Below are positions 9,111-18,419 of a stretch of DNA of 54,200 nt, one piece after another. Both the position numbers and the translations under genes were made by a program. This stretch comes from Candidatus Martarchaeota archaeon (GTDB taxonomy: Archaea; Thermoproteota; Thermoprotei_A; Marsarchaeales; Marsarchaeaceae). Below the pieces are notes generated by a model. That model was given only the letters and a program-made list of their open reading frames with translations, made no database searches and had not been told where the DNA came from. The stretch covers positions 32,226 to 86,425 of the forward strand of contig JAMDBQ010000007.1 of assembly GCA_023487445.1 (NCBI GenBank), in the 5' to 3' direction. Each line of letters opens with the position of its first letter. The first letter of the stretch is position 1.

Positions 9111-10604
9111 ATGGTTCTCAGACTGTATGACACGTTGACAAGGACGATGAAAGAGGTCGACAGTGAGGACCGTGTTGTAAGAATGTATGTGTGTGGCCTC
9201 ACTCCGCAGTCAGCGGTCCACGTCGGCCACATACGAACATTTGTTGTGTTCGACGTGGTAAGACGGCTGCTTGAAAGTGAGGGATTCAAAACCATCCATG
9301 TTCAAAACTTCACCGACATTGACGACAAGATAATAGCCAAAGCCTCTCAAATGGGTATTAACCCCAGTGAACTGGCTGAGAAGAACATTCAGGAGTATTA
9401 TGAATTAGTGGATAAAATCCACCTCCTCAGAGCACACCACTACCCACGTGTCACCGATCACATTCAGGAAATAGTTGAAGCCGTTGCCAAACTCGTTGAA
9501 AAAGGCTACGCCTATGCTGTAGACGGTGATGTATACTTTGACGTTAGATCATTTCCAGACTACGGCAAACTAAGCCATCAAACATTGGAACAGCTTCAGG
9601 CGGGGGCACGGGTTGAACCCTCAGAAAAGAAGAGGCATCCTGAAGATTTTGCGCTTTGGAAGGGTGCTAAACAGGGTGAACCAAGCTGGTCGAGCCCTTG
9701 GGGTAAGGGAAGGCCGGGCTGGCACATAGAGTGCTCCGTCATGTCAATTAAATATCTGGGAGAAACCATCGATCTTCATGGTGGGGGGCAGGACCTTATC
9801 TTTCCCCACCATGAGAACGAGATAGCTCAAAGTGAGGCGCTGACAGGCAAGAAGTTCTCAAGACAGTGGATGCACGTTGGCTGGGTAACCATGTCCGGGG
9901 CGAAGATGTCTAAGAGCACTGGGAACGTGATCTTGGTAGCCGATTTACTCAGGAAGGTTAACCCAGACACCCTGAAGGTAGCTTTACTTCAAACCCATTA
10001 TAGAAGTCCGCTAGAGGCTGATGATTCGGCAATATCTCAGGCGGATGCTTTCGTTGAAAGGCTCAGAAAGACCTACGCGAAGCTTCAGTCGCTCAGTTCG
10101 TCCAAGGGCTACCCAAGCACTGTTGCAACAAGTGAAGACTCCGACTATGAGAAGGAGGATGGGGGTAAAAGCCGAGCATCAAACGTAAGGATAGGGAGCT
10201 CCCAGGCCAGGGTTGTAGGGCGACTATACAGGGAGTTTGTAACGGCGCTGGAAAACGACCTAGACACCCCACTTGCACTGTCAAAGCTTGCTGAAATGGT
10301 TAGAGCAGCCAACAGGATGCTTGACTTGGAGGGAAACTATGCGGATGAGGCTGAAACCATGGTTCGGCTAATAGGGTCGGCTTGTTCACTCCTTGGCTTA
10401 ACCCTTGGTGACGCGCAGCCTGCTAAAGACAATCTGGTGGATAAGATTATGATGTTGCTGCTAGAAATAAGGGAAACCGCGCGTTTACGTGGAGACTACG
10501 AGTTATCCGACAGGATAAGGCTTAGACTTGCGGAGATGAATATTTTAATCGAGGACACTCAGCGTGGACCAGTATGGTTCTACAAGGATAAACCCAGCGC
10601 TTAG
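9111..10604 (+). CDS. cysS: Cysteinyl-tRNA synthetase
   Basis: MYVCGLTPQSAVHVGHIRTFVVFDVVRR; GWHIECSVMS; FPHHENEIAQSEA; KMSKSTGN. Confidence 0.98.
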   Translation: MVLRLYDTLTRTMKEVDSEDRVVRMYVCGLTPQSAVHVGHIRTFVVFDVVRRLLESEGFKTIHVQNFTDIDDKIIAKASQMGINPSELAEKNIQEYYELVDKIHLLRAHHYPRVTDHIQEIVEAVAKLVEKGYAYAVDGDVYFDVRSFPDYGKLSHQTLEQLQAGARVEPSEKKRHPEDFALWKGAKQGEPSWSSPWGKGRPGWHIECSVMSIKYLGETIDLHGGGQDLIFPHHENEIAQSEALTGKKFSRQWMHVGWVTMSGAKMSKSTGNVILVADLLRKVNPDTLKVALLQTHYRSPLEADDSAISQADAFVERLRKTYAKLQSLSSSKGYPSTVATSEDSDYEKEDGGKSRASNVRIGSSQARVVGRLYREFVTALENDLDTPLALSKLAEMVRAANRMLDLEGNYADEAETMVRLIGSACSLLGLTLGDAQPAKDNLVDKIMMLLLEIRETARLRGDYELSDRIRLRLAEMNILIEDTQRGPVWFYKDKPSA

Positions 10605-10656
10605 CGTGTACTGAAAACCTTTATTGAGAACCCAGATACTCGGGGTGTGAGAGGGT

Positions 10657-11847
10657 ATGAGAGGTCAAGATCTAGTGATGCTCCCGGGCCCCGTTAACGT
10701 TACACACGACGTTCTTTCAGCTATGTCGACTCCCATGTTTAATCACAGAGGAGAGAAGTTCTCCGTAGTGTACAGGAGCGTCAAGCAGAAGGTGCGGAAG
10801 GTGTTGCGCTCCTCCGGGGAAGTGTATTTTGTCACAGGCTCAGGTACCGCCGGAAACGAATTCGCCGTGTCAAACCTGGTGGCGCCCAAGGAAAAGGTGG
10901 CGGTTTTCACGAACGGTTTCTTCTCGGACAGACTACGGGATACTTTTAGAGCGTATGGGGCGGAGGTTATTGAAATAGCCTCACAGTGGGGGGCAGGACT
11001 TGACATCGAAAGGTTTGAGGCAGTTGCCGGGGAAGTTTCCTTGGCTGCAGCCGTGTTTAATGAGACCAGCACCGGAATTGTGAACCAGATAAGAGATATG
11101 GCTAAGATCGCCTCCCAACACGGTCTACTAACAATAGTCGATAACGTATCCGGCGTGGGTAACAGATATGACATGGATGGATGGGGCGTAGACGCCACGG
11201 TGACAGCCTCCCAGAAGGGGTTAGGCGCTCCTCCGGGGATGGCTATTGTCGTTCTATCAGACAGGGCTCGTGAAAAGGCCAAGAAGATTCCGAAGAGGTC
11301 ATACTACTTCAACTTCGACCTCTTCGAGAAGTATGCTCAGGAGGATTCGACGCCAGCCACTCCCGCTATCAGTGTAATGTGTGCACTCGACGCGTCACTA
11401 CAAAACATAATGGAAGAAGGAGTCGACAACTTCGAGGAAAGGCACAGAGTCTCGGCTAGCGCCCTGAGGGCTGGTGCTCTAAGATGCGGATTGGAGCTCT
11501 TCGGTGACCCTGAATTAGCCTCGAACACGGTCACAGCGTTGAAGCTGCCTGGAAAGGCCCGTGCTGTGGTAAAAACGATGCTCGAAAGGTATGGTGTGGC
11601 AGTTTCAGCTGGTCTCGGGAAGTACAGGGAGGATGTACTTAGAATTGGGCACATGGGTTCCGTTGATGTAAAGGATATAGTTGCAACGCTTTCGGCTCTT
11701 GAATTGAGCCTAAAGGAACTAGGGATAAGGGCTGATGGTTTGGGAGAGGGTGTTTCCTCTGCACTGCAAGTGTATTCGGGGGCTCCACCGGAAAAAGTTA
11801 AATCGGGCGAACCTCAATTTTCGCATCCCTTTAATATGAAGAGATAG
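10657..11847 (+). CDS. Class V aminotransferase (alanine/serine-glyoxylate, serine-pyruvate type)
   Basis: LPGPVNVTHDVLSAMSTPMFNHRGEKF; TVTASQKGLGAPPGMAIV (PLP lysine region). Confidence 0.93.
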   Translation: MRGQDLVMLPGPVNVTHDVLSAMSTPMFNHRGEKFSVVYRSVKQKVRKVLRSSGEVYFVTGSGTAGNEFAVSNLVAPKEKVAVFTNGFFSDRLRDTFRAYGAEVIEIASQWGAGLDIERFEAVAGEVSLAAAVFNETSTGIVNQIRDMAKIASQHGLLTIVDNVSGVGNRYDMDGWGVDATVTASQKGLGAPPGMAIVVLSDRAREKAKKIPKRSYYFNFDLFEKYAQEDSTPATPAISVMCALDASLQNIMEEGVDNFEERHRVSASALRAGALRCGLELFGDPELASNTVTALKLPGKARAVVKTMLERYGVAVSAGLGKYREDVLRIGHMGSVDVKDIVATLSALELSLKELGIRADGLGEGVSSALQVYSGAPPEKVKSGEPQFSHPFNMKR

Positions 11848-11857
11848 GTGTAGGCCG

Positions 11858-12766
11858 TTGCCAACCATCGCGATTTGCGATAGGCTTCCAGATGAGGCAG
11901 TTTCCAAATTAAGTGCCAAGTACAGTGTACAGGACTTGAGCGGCAGAACTCGCGATGAAGTACTACGGTTGCTTGGCGACACCAAGTGCGTGATAGTAAG
12001 GAGTAGGACGCGGGTAGACAAGGAGTTTATGGATGCTGCACCCATGCTCAGACTTGTGGGTCGACCTGGTAGCGGTCTCGATAACGTAGATTTAGAGTCA
12101 GCTTTGAAACGGGGCATACGGGTTGTAAACACTCCAACGGCGACTACCACCTCGGTGGCTGAGTACACGGTCGGCCTGATAATAGGCTCCCTAAGGAGAA
12201 TTTGCACTGCAAACCAATCTATGCGCAGCGGAAAATGGATTAAAAACCAGTTGATTGGACGTGAATTGAAAGGTAAAAGAGTGGGGGTGCTGGGGTGCGG
12301 CTCCATCGGATTAGAGGTTTCAAGACTTTTGACTGCCTTCGGCGCCGAGGTGGTCTGCTGGAGCAGAAGGGGGCCTGAGGCGGTACCCAAAGACTGTGTT
12401 TACGCCGAGCTTGAGCAGCTACTTGCTTCTTGTGATGTGGTCACGATTCATTTGAACCTAGATAAAACAACCGCGGGTCTGATAAACACCCAAAGAATTT
12501 CACTTATGCGCACCAATTCTGTTTTGGTAAATACGTCTAGGGGTGAGATAGTTGATGAGGACGCATTATATGAATCACTTAAGGCGGGTAGACTTGGATT
12601 TGCAGCGCTGGATGTTTTTTCTAAGGAACCTTATCAGGGAAGGCTCACGGAGCTAGAGAATGTAATTCTTACGCCTCACGTGGCCGGAAACACTTCAGAG
12701 GCACAGTTAAGGGCTGCACTGGAGCTTGTCGACGCTTTAAGTAACCTGTTAGCGGAGGAGTCTTGA
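11858..12766 (+). CDS. serA: D-3-phosphoglycerate dehydrogenase-like 2-hydroxyacid dehydrogenase
   Basis: GKRVGVLGCGSIGLEVSRLL; NTSRGEIVDEDALYESLKAGRLGFAALDVFSKEP; LTPHVAGNT. Confidence 0.92.
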   Translation: MPTIAICDRLPDEAVSKLSAKYSVQDLSGRTRDEVLRLLGDTKCVIVRSRTRVDKEFMDAAPMLRLVGRPGSGLDNVDLESALKRGIRVVNTPTATTTSVAEYTVGLIIGSLRRICTANQSMRSGKWIKNQLIGRELKGKRVGVLGCGSIGLEVSRLLTAFGAEVVCWSRRGPEAVPKDCVYAELEQLLASCDVVTIHLNLDKTTAGLINTQRISLMRTNSVLVNTSRGEIVDEDALYESLKAGRLGFAALDVFSKEPYQGRLTELENVILTPHVAGNTSEAQLRAALELVDALSNLLAEES

Positions 12767-12767
12767 C

Positions 12768-13601
12768 ATGTCACTGATTTACGAGGTTGGTCCTGAGTCA
12801 AAGCGGTTTAGCTTCGAAATAAAGGCTGTTAGGGTCGGTGAACTCAAACCACATGAACAAGTAATCAGCGAGGCGGTGAGCCAGCTCGTACGCGACATGC
12901 AGGTTAACAGAGTCCAGAGGGATCCTGTTGTCGTCGACCGAAAGACTTTGACGGTTTTGGATGGCATGCACAGGGTTTCCGCAGCGCGCATGCTGAACAT
13001 CGATTACCTCGTCGCTATGCTCGTAGATTATTATTCAGACAAAATTGAGCTCGAGACTTGGTGGAGAGTCTTTCGGGTCTCCCCCGCCAAGTTCATTGAT
13101 GAGATAAGGCGACTAGTGGGTAGCGGACAAGCAGGCGGTGACGAATTCAAAGCGTCTTGGGGGTCTAACACGGTGGAGATGACCTTGTCAACGCGTGACC
13201 TAGAAGCCCATTTGGAGTTCAATTCACTTGTAGACAAGCTCAGCGATGTATTTGGCGAGCCGGCGATAACGTCGTCTCCGGCTTCAAACAGGAACGGGTA
13301 TGTGAGCATTCAGCCGCCTAGGATTACAAAGGATCTCGTTGTCAAAACCGCTTCTACCGGGGCACTTTTCCCTGCCAAGACCACGCGGCACGTATTTCCC
13401 ACACGGGTCATGTCGTGCCTAGTACCCATCAAACTACTGGGCGGCGGATTGAGGGGTGGAAGGACACGTGGGCCGTCCCAAGAAATGATCCCCGAGGCCG
13501 TTGAGGCGTATTTGAGACCGAGAAGTCTGCTTGCTGTTGACGGTAAGGAGTATATAGGGGAAAGATACTATGCGGAACAGCAGCTTCTATTCTACATCTG
13601 A
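12768..13601 (+). CDS. ParB/Srx-fold protein, SerK-like (free serine kinase family)
   Basis: VGELKPHEQV, VLDGMHRVSAARMLNIDYLVAMLVDYYSDKIELETWWR, ALFPAKTTRHVFP resemble recalled archaeal SerK motifs; sits directly after serA. Confidence 0.75.
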   Translation: MSLIYEVGPESKRFSFEIKAVRVGELKPHEQVISEAVSQLVRDMQVNRVQRDPVVVDRKTLTVLDGMHRVSAARMLNIDYLVAMLVDYYSDKIELETWWRVFRVSPAKFIDEIRRLVGSGQAGGDEFKASWGSNTVEMTLSTRDLEAHLEFNSLVDKLSDVFGEPAITSSPASNRNGYVSIQPPRITKDLVVKTASTGALFPAKTTRHVFPTRVMSCLVPIKLLGGGLRGGRTRGPSQEMIPEAVEAYLRPRSLLAVDGKEYIGERYYAEQQLLFYI

Positions 13602-14979
13602 ACGCGGTATATACGCTTCGTTCTTGGAAGTGAGTTTCACAGACAGACTTAATCCAGTAGCGGGCGACGCAGTCATGAGGGAGGTTGCTTCAAGCGATCG
13701 GTTTCTAGGATATGTCGCAGAGCCACTACTGGGTCACGTCTGGGTGATAGCAACTGGAACCAAGGTTGGAGTCCGGAAGGCCGCTCTAAAACTGGGTGAA
13801 ACTCTGGTGGAGAGGGGAGCGGCGCGTAGCTTCAAGCTGCTAGGATGTACCCAGGTTAAGGATATAGTCAGAGGGAGAAACACGCTGCTTTCGGCGTTGG
13901 CAAGGGGCACCCAAGCAGCGGGTACGTTGAGGCCGAATGACACACATGATTATATCGAGTCGGTTTATTTCCCTACATTGGAGAACTACTTTAACTCGGG
14001 CTTGGATGATTACGTCCCACCCTCGGCAATCACCCGTAGCCGAGGTACTCTAGGAATTTCTCTCGATATACACCATCAATCGGAGGTAGAGTGCACCAAA
14101 GTGCCAGGAAAGTACGTAATCGAAAAAGATGGTTCCGTGACCGCCGCGGATCTCCCGCTTGCGCTTCACTCCATGATAGACGCGGGTGTTTCCCCTAGGC
14201 TTGCGTGGAATGCCGCCCATGCTTTGGGCAAGGCCCTCCAATCCTCAGACAAAGTCTTCTTCAAGGCTGAAGAGATAACGTGGTTCATAGGGGAATGGCT
14301 TGCGGAAAATGGTTGGCCAAGTAAGGATGCATTGAAGTTTCTGAGATATAACAGGACAGGGTTCCTTGTGTTGAAAGGTCGGTTGCTGGAAAGATCTATG
14401 ATTCGAAAAACAGTGACGAACGAACTGACGCGGCTGAAGCTCAACCCCACCTCCCAGCAGGTAAAGGACCTCGCGGACAGCGTGTTCCAGGCCGTTAAGC
14501 GTCTTTCAGTTAATTCGTACGGGGACGAGTTTAGCGTAGACGTCAAGTTAGTGGAAGAACTCTGCAAAACCGTGGTTGGAAATCTGCCAGCTGTCCCGAT
14601 TGTCATAAGGCTTGGAGCCGAGAAGGCGTCCGGACTACTTCTCGACAAAGCAAAATCCTTGGCTTACGTTGCGCTTCAGCTATCAGACTCACGGGGGGTA
14701 AGCCAGGGAACAACCCAAGCTGTCCTGAGGAAGATGACGCGTCAGGCTTGTTTATCTCTGCTGCACTCACAGCTTGTTAGAGCTCGCCTCGTTCCAGTTG
14801 GCAGCGTTGTTTCAGACGCAGGGCTTCTCCAATCGGCTATCGGCAAAAATACACACGGATACTCGAAGATAGTCGCGTACTGCAGGTTGGCGATTAAGCT
14901 TTATTCGAAACCCAGCAATATAAGGGATTATGTGTCGCTTCTGAAAGCGACTGCTAGGCTTAGTAGTTCTCTTCGATAA
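13570..14979 (+). CDS. Hypothetical protein with ATP-cone-like repeats
   Basis: 469-aa ORF; segments VIEKDGSVTAADLPLALHSMIDAGVSPRLAWNAAHALGKAL... and VLKGRLLERSMIRKTVTNELTRLKLNPTSQQVKDLADSVFQAV... fit the ATP-cone pattern. Confidence 0.65.
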   Translation: MRNSSFYSTSERGIYASFLEVSFTDRLNPVAGDAVMREVASSDRFLGYVAEPLLGHVWVIATGTKVGVRKAALKLGETLVERGAARSFKLLGCTQVKDIVRGRNTLLSALARGTQAAGTLRPNDTHDYIESVYFPTLENYFNSGLDDYVPPSAITRSRGTLGISLDIHHQSEVECTKVPGKYVIEKDGSVTAADLPLALHSMIDAGVSPRLAWNAAHALGKALQSSDKVFFKAEEITWFIGEWLAENGWPSKDALKFLRYNRTGFLVLKGRLLERSMIRKTVTNELTRLKLNPTSQQVKDLADSVFQAVKRLSVNSYGDEFSVDVKLVEELCKTVVGNLPAVPIVIRLGAEKASGLLLDKAKSLAYVALQLSDSRGVSQGTTQAVLRKMTRQACLSLLHSQLVRARLVPVGSVVSDAGLLQSAIGKNTHGYSKIVAYCRLAIKLYSKPSNIRDYVSLLKATARLSSSLR

Positions 14980-15250
14980 ATCTTAGCCAAGGGGAATAGA
15001 TGTACTCCGCGTCTTCGGAGCTCTTGGGTGAGACTCTGCCGTCGACGTCCACTTCTACTCTGTCGATAATTAGCTGATCGCCCTGCAGGTTTCCGTACAT
15101 ACACACGCGTATATTTTCTCCTTCGCCGTGGCTCTCTGCCTCGGGGAATGTGGGTGTGAAAAGGATCTGGACTTTACTCCCCTTACGAAGCAGCTGGTAG
15201 TATCTATTCTCCTCCGCATATTTTACCAGCTTAGAGTAGGTAACCCGCAT
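14960..15250 (-). CDS. Hypothetical protein
   Basis: 96-aa ORF, convergent 20-bp overlap with the upstream gene. Confidence 0.6.
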   Translation of the reverse strand: MRVTYSKLVKYAEENRYYQLLRKGSKVQILFTPTFPEAESHGEGENIRVCMYGNLQGDQLIIDRVEVDVDGRVSPKSSEDAEYIYSPWLRFIEENY

Positions 15251-15262
15251 ACTCCACGCCGC

Positions 15263-15976
15263 CTAGGATAGCACGACCTCTATTCGCTTATTGGTTCTCC
15301 CCTTGTTTTCAAACCTTGAAATGGTTATCCTACCTATTTCAGTTGTAGAGGATACATGCGTCCCACCGTCGAACTGGGCATCGAATCCCTCTATTTCAAC
15401 CACTCTTAGCATATCACCCTGCGGGTAAAGCGAAGGATCGACGCGTGCAAGGGAGGGGTTATTCGCGGCTTCTTCTCTTCGAATGAACCTGACGGTAATC
15501 CTGTGATCTTCCATGACTATCTTGTTGGCTTCGTCCTGAAGATGGGACACTTTGCTTCTGTCAAACTGTTCAGAGCTCAAATCCATTCTGGCCCGATCGC
15601 TGTATATGTTGCTGCCCGTGATTTTTGCGTTGTACAGGTTATATGCGACACCAGACACAACGTGCAGGGCGGAGTGGTGACGCATGTAGCTATACCTGAG
15701 GTTCCAGTCTATGATCCCGTGGACTCTTTCTCCTAGTGCAGGATTTTCCCCATCTATCAAGTGGACTATACGTCCGTCATCAGCCTTTCGTACAGCGGTG
15801 ACTGTAAATCTTTTCCCTCCTGAGAGGCTCAGCCATCCCTGATCGTTGGGTTGGCCGCCTCCACCCGGATAGAACGCGGTTTTATCCAAGACAACTCCAT
15901 TCGGAGGAACCAAGTCTGTAATCACGGCATCGAATTCACGCATGTACGAGTCCGTTGAATATAGATACTCGGTCAT
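15263..15976 (-). CDS. alaX: AlaX-like alanyl-tRNA editing protein
   Basis: KTAFYPGGGGQPNDQGWL; RHHSALHVVSG; DAQFDGGTHVSSTTEIGRI. Confidence 0.92.
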   Translation of the reverse strand: MTEYLYSTDSYMREFDAVITDLVPPNGVVLDKTAFYPGGGGQPNDQGWLSLSGGKRFTVTAVRKADDGRIVHLIDGENPALGERVHGIIDWNLRYSYMRHHSALHVVSGVAYNLYNAKITGSNIYSDRARMDLSSEQFDRSKVSHLQDEANKIVMEDHRITVRFIRREEAANNPSLARVDPSLYPQGDMLRVVEIEGFDAQFDGGTHVSSTTEIGRITISRFENKGRTNKRIEVVLS

Positions 15977-16246
15977 CAGGTATGTTTCCCTTTGACAATG
16001 GCATAAACCTTACATTTACACCAGGTTTTCACGGTCGCCAATGCCATTCTCCAAGGGTAGCATGAGGTAAATGTGGTTCTGTCCCCTTCATGGTCTTGGC
16101 TCATGGTTAGCGGAATGATGTGAATGGCGTTACTACGTGACGTGGGACGTGGCTTCTATATGCTTATCAACACGTTTACAGCCACCGCGAGAACTGAGTG
16201 GCCTTGTAGCCCTCTGGAAACGGGCTTCCCAGTCAGCTCCGAAAAC

Positions 16247-16321
16247 TGCGGTCGCCGGGATTTGAACCCGGGTTCTTGGCGCGGGGGGCCAACGTCCTAG
16301 ACCAGGCTGGACGACGACCGC
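16247..16321 (-). tRNA. tRNA-Gly (anticodon CCC by loop reading)
   Basis: GCGGTCG TC GTCC AGCCTGGTCTA GGAC G TTGGC CCCCCGC GCCAA GAAC CCGGG TTCAAAT CCCGG CGACCGC A; full cloverleaf, 74 nt plus discriminator A. Confidence 0.93.
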
Positions 16322-16392
16322 TGTGACGCACTTGGTTCGAGAGAATTTAGAGTTTTTGTTTTTGCAGGGACCTATATTTAACGTCGGTTTTG

Positions 16393-17265
16393 CTAGCGAA
16401 GAGAAGGGGCAAGGAGTCGAGGTATCTCGGACGGTGTTTCAGCTACCCTTACACCGGCGAGTTCAAGTGTCTTAATCTTTGTTTCGGCTGTACCTTCTGT
16501 TCCGCTGACGATCGCTCCAGCGTGACCCATCCTCTTGCCGGCTGGAGCCGTTCTCCCAGCGACGTAGGCAACCACGGGTTTTGTCATACGTGCAGATATG
16601 TATTCTGCGGCCTTTTCTTCAGCGTCCCCTCCTATTTCGCCAAGAAGCACCACGGCCCTGGTTTCTGGGTCGTCTTCAAACATGGCTAACACCTCGGTGA
16701 AACTGGTTCCTACAACCGGGTCTCCGCCGATGCCCACAACTGAGCTCTGACCCAAACCCGCCCTAGTTAGCTGATACGCAACCTCGTAGGTTAGTGTACC
16801 GCTTCTACTCACTACTCCTACGCCTCCCGGACTGAAGATGGGGTTGGGCATTATACCCACCTTCGATTTACCAGGCGATACCACTCCGGGACAATTGGGG
16901 CCAATGACTCTGGTTCCTAACTTGGACGCTAATGCTATGGCTTTCCACGCGTCTAGTGGGGGTATGTGTTCGGTTATAACAACGGTGAGTTGCACTCCCG
17001 CGTCCGCGGACTCCATGATTGCGTCTTTTGCGTTAGGGGGTGGAACGAACACTATTGATGTGTTGGCTCCTGTAGCCTTTACAGCCTGGTCTACTGTGTC
17101 GAAGACGGGAACAGATGTTGCGGCGGTCGAGCCTCCTTTGCCGGGGGTGACTCCACCTACTACCTTAGTGCCGTAAGCGATCATTTGTTGAGCGTGGAAT
17201 TCCCCTTGCTTCCCGGTGATGCCTTGCACGATTACCTTAGTGTTTGAGTCTACTAGTATCGCCAT
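16393..17265 (-). CDS. sucD: Succinyl-CoA synthetase alpha subunit
   Basis: [63 protein letters not shown]. Confidence 0.97.
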   Translation of the reverse strand: MAILVDSNTKVIVQGITGKQGEFHAQQMIAYGTKVVGGVTPGKGGSTAATSVPVFDTVDQAVKATGANTSIVFVPPPNAKDAIMESADAGVQLTVVITEHIPPLDAWKAIALASKLGTRVIGPNCPGVVSPGKSKVGIMPNPIFSPGGVGVVSRSGTLTYEVAYQLTRAGLGQSSVVGIGGDPVVGTSFTEVLAMFEDDPETRAVVLLGEIGGDAEEKAAEYISARMTKPVVAYVAGRTAPAGKRMGHAGAIVSGTEGTAETKIKTLELAGVRVAETPSEIPRLLAPSLR

Positions 17266-18416
17266 TACTCGGCGCCTCCGGCGAGAACCACCGCCCTCCG
17301 TGCAGCTTCTTCCATGTCGCTGTAGGCATTGAACGAATGCTGCTTTAGAATCATCTTCCCTTCCTCCTCGTTTGTTCCTGCGAGTCTGATAACGAATTTC
17401 TTGCTTGTGTTAAGTGTTCGTTGAGCGGTCACAATCGCGTTAGCCACATCGTCGCATCTTGTTATCCCGGCAAGTATGTTTACGAATATCACCTTTACCT
17501 TTGGATTGTCGTTTAGTATGGTGAGTGCTTTGAGAAAGGATTCGGTCGAGCTCCCCCCGCCTGCGTCTAGGAAGTTTGCGGGTCGGCCCCCGAAGTGATT
17601 GACTAGATCGAGTGTGGCCATTGTTAATCCAGCCCCATTTCCTATGATTCCTATGTCGCCTTCCAGTTCCACGTACTGAACGCCCATCTCATGGGCCCGC
17701 GCCTCCAAGGTCGACGCTGAGGCAAGCCTGTCTCTTTCAGATTTGGCCAAGTCGGAGTGCCGGTAAAGAGCGTCGTCGGCTACGTTTAGCCTGGCATCTG
17801 CGGCAACCAGCCTGCCGTCACCTGTGATTGCCAAAGGGTTGGTTTCTATGAGGTCGGCGTCAAATGCTTCAAACAGTGTGTATAAACGGGATGAAATTTG
17901 CCCGAAGTCTTGGAGAAGGGTGCCGCCTAGCCCGAGCTGAGCGGCCAATTTGCGGCCCATGAAAGCGGGGAATCCAGTGTATGAGTCAACCCACTGCTTG
18001 ACAATTGAAGACGGAGAAGTTTTTGCGACTTCCTCAATTTCAACGCCTCCGCTTGAGCTAGCCACTACCACAGGTGACCGTTTAGACTTGTCATATGTAA
18101 CCCCGAGGTATAGCTCTCTACGTATGTCGAGTTTTGGCTCCATAAGCACCGAATGAACGGCTTCACCCTTGATCTTCATTGAAAAGAGTTTTTGTGATAG
18201 TCTCATGGCCTCGTCGCCTGAAGACGCAAAAACAACTCCTCCGGCCTTACCTCTACCCCCTACCAGAACCTGAGTCTTAAGCACCACTTGGTTTGAGTCC
18301 ACCTTTGAATAAGCTCCTGCTGCTTCTTCGGGAGAGTGTATCAGAATCCCGTTAGGAGTGGGAATGCCAACTGATCTGAATATTGCCTTTGCCTCATGTT
18401 CAAATAGTTTCAACAC
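17265..18416 (-). CDS. sucC: Succinyl-CoA synthetase beta subunit
   Basis: [62 protein letters not shown]. Confidence 0.97.
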   Translation of the reverse strand: MLKLFEHEAKAIFRSVGIPTPNGILIHSPEEAAGAYSKVDSNQVVLKTQVLVGGRGKAGGVVFASSGDEAMRLSQKLFSMKIKGEAVHSVLMEPKLDIRRELYLGVTYDKSKRSPVVVASSSGGVEIEEVAKTSPSSIVKQWVDSYTGFPAFMGRKLAAQLGLGGTLLQDFGQISSRLYTLFEAFDADLIETNPLAITGDGRLVAADARLNVADDALYRHSDLAKSERDRLASASTLEARAHEMGVQYVELEGDIGIIGNGAGLTMATLDLVNHFGGRPANFLDAGGGSSTESFLKALTILNDNPKVKVIFVNILAGITRCDDVANAIVTAQRTLNTSKKFVIRLAGTNEEEGKMILKQHSFNAYSDMEEAARRAVVLAGGAE

Positions 18417-18419
18417 CCT

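Noticed and set aside
16100-16200. Possible second C/D box sRNA (ATGATGT ... CTGA)
   Set aside because: C box mismatch, spacing too long (~70 nt) and no terminal stem or internal D'/C' boxes.
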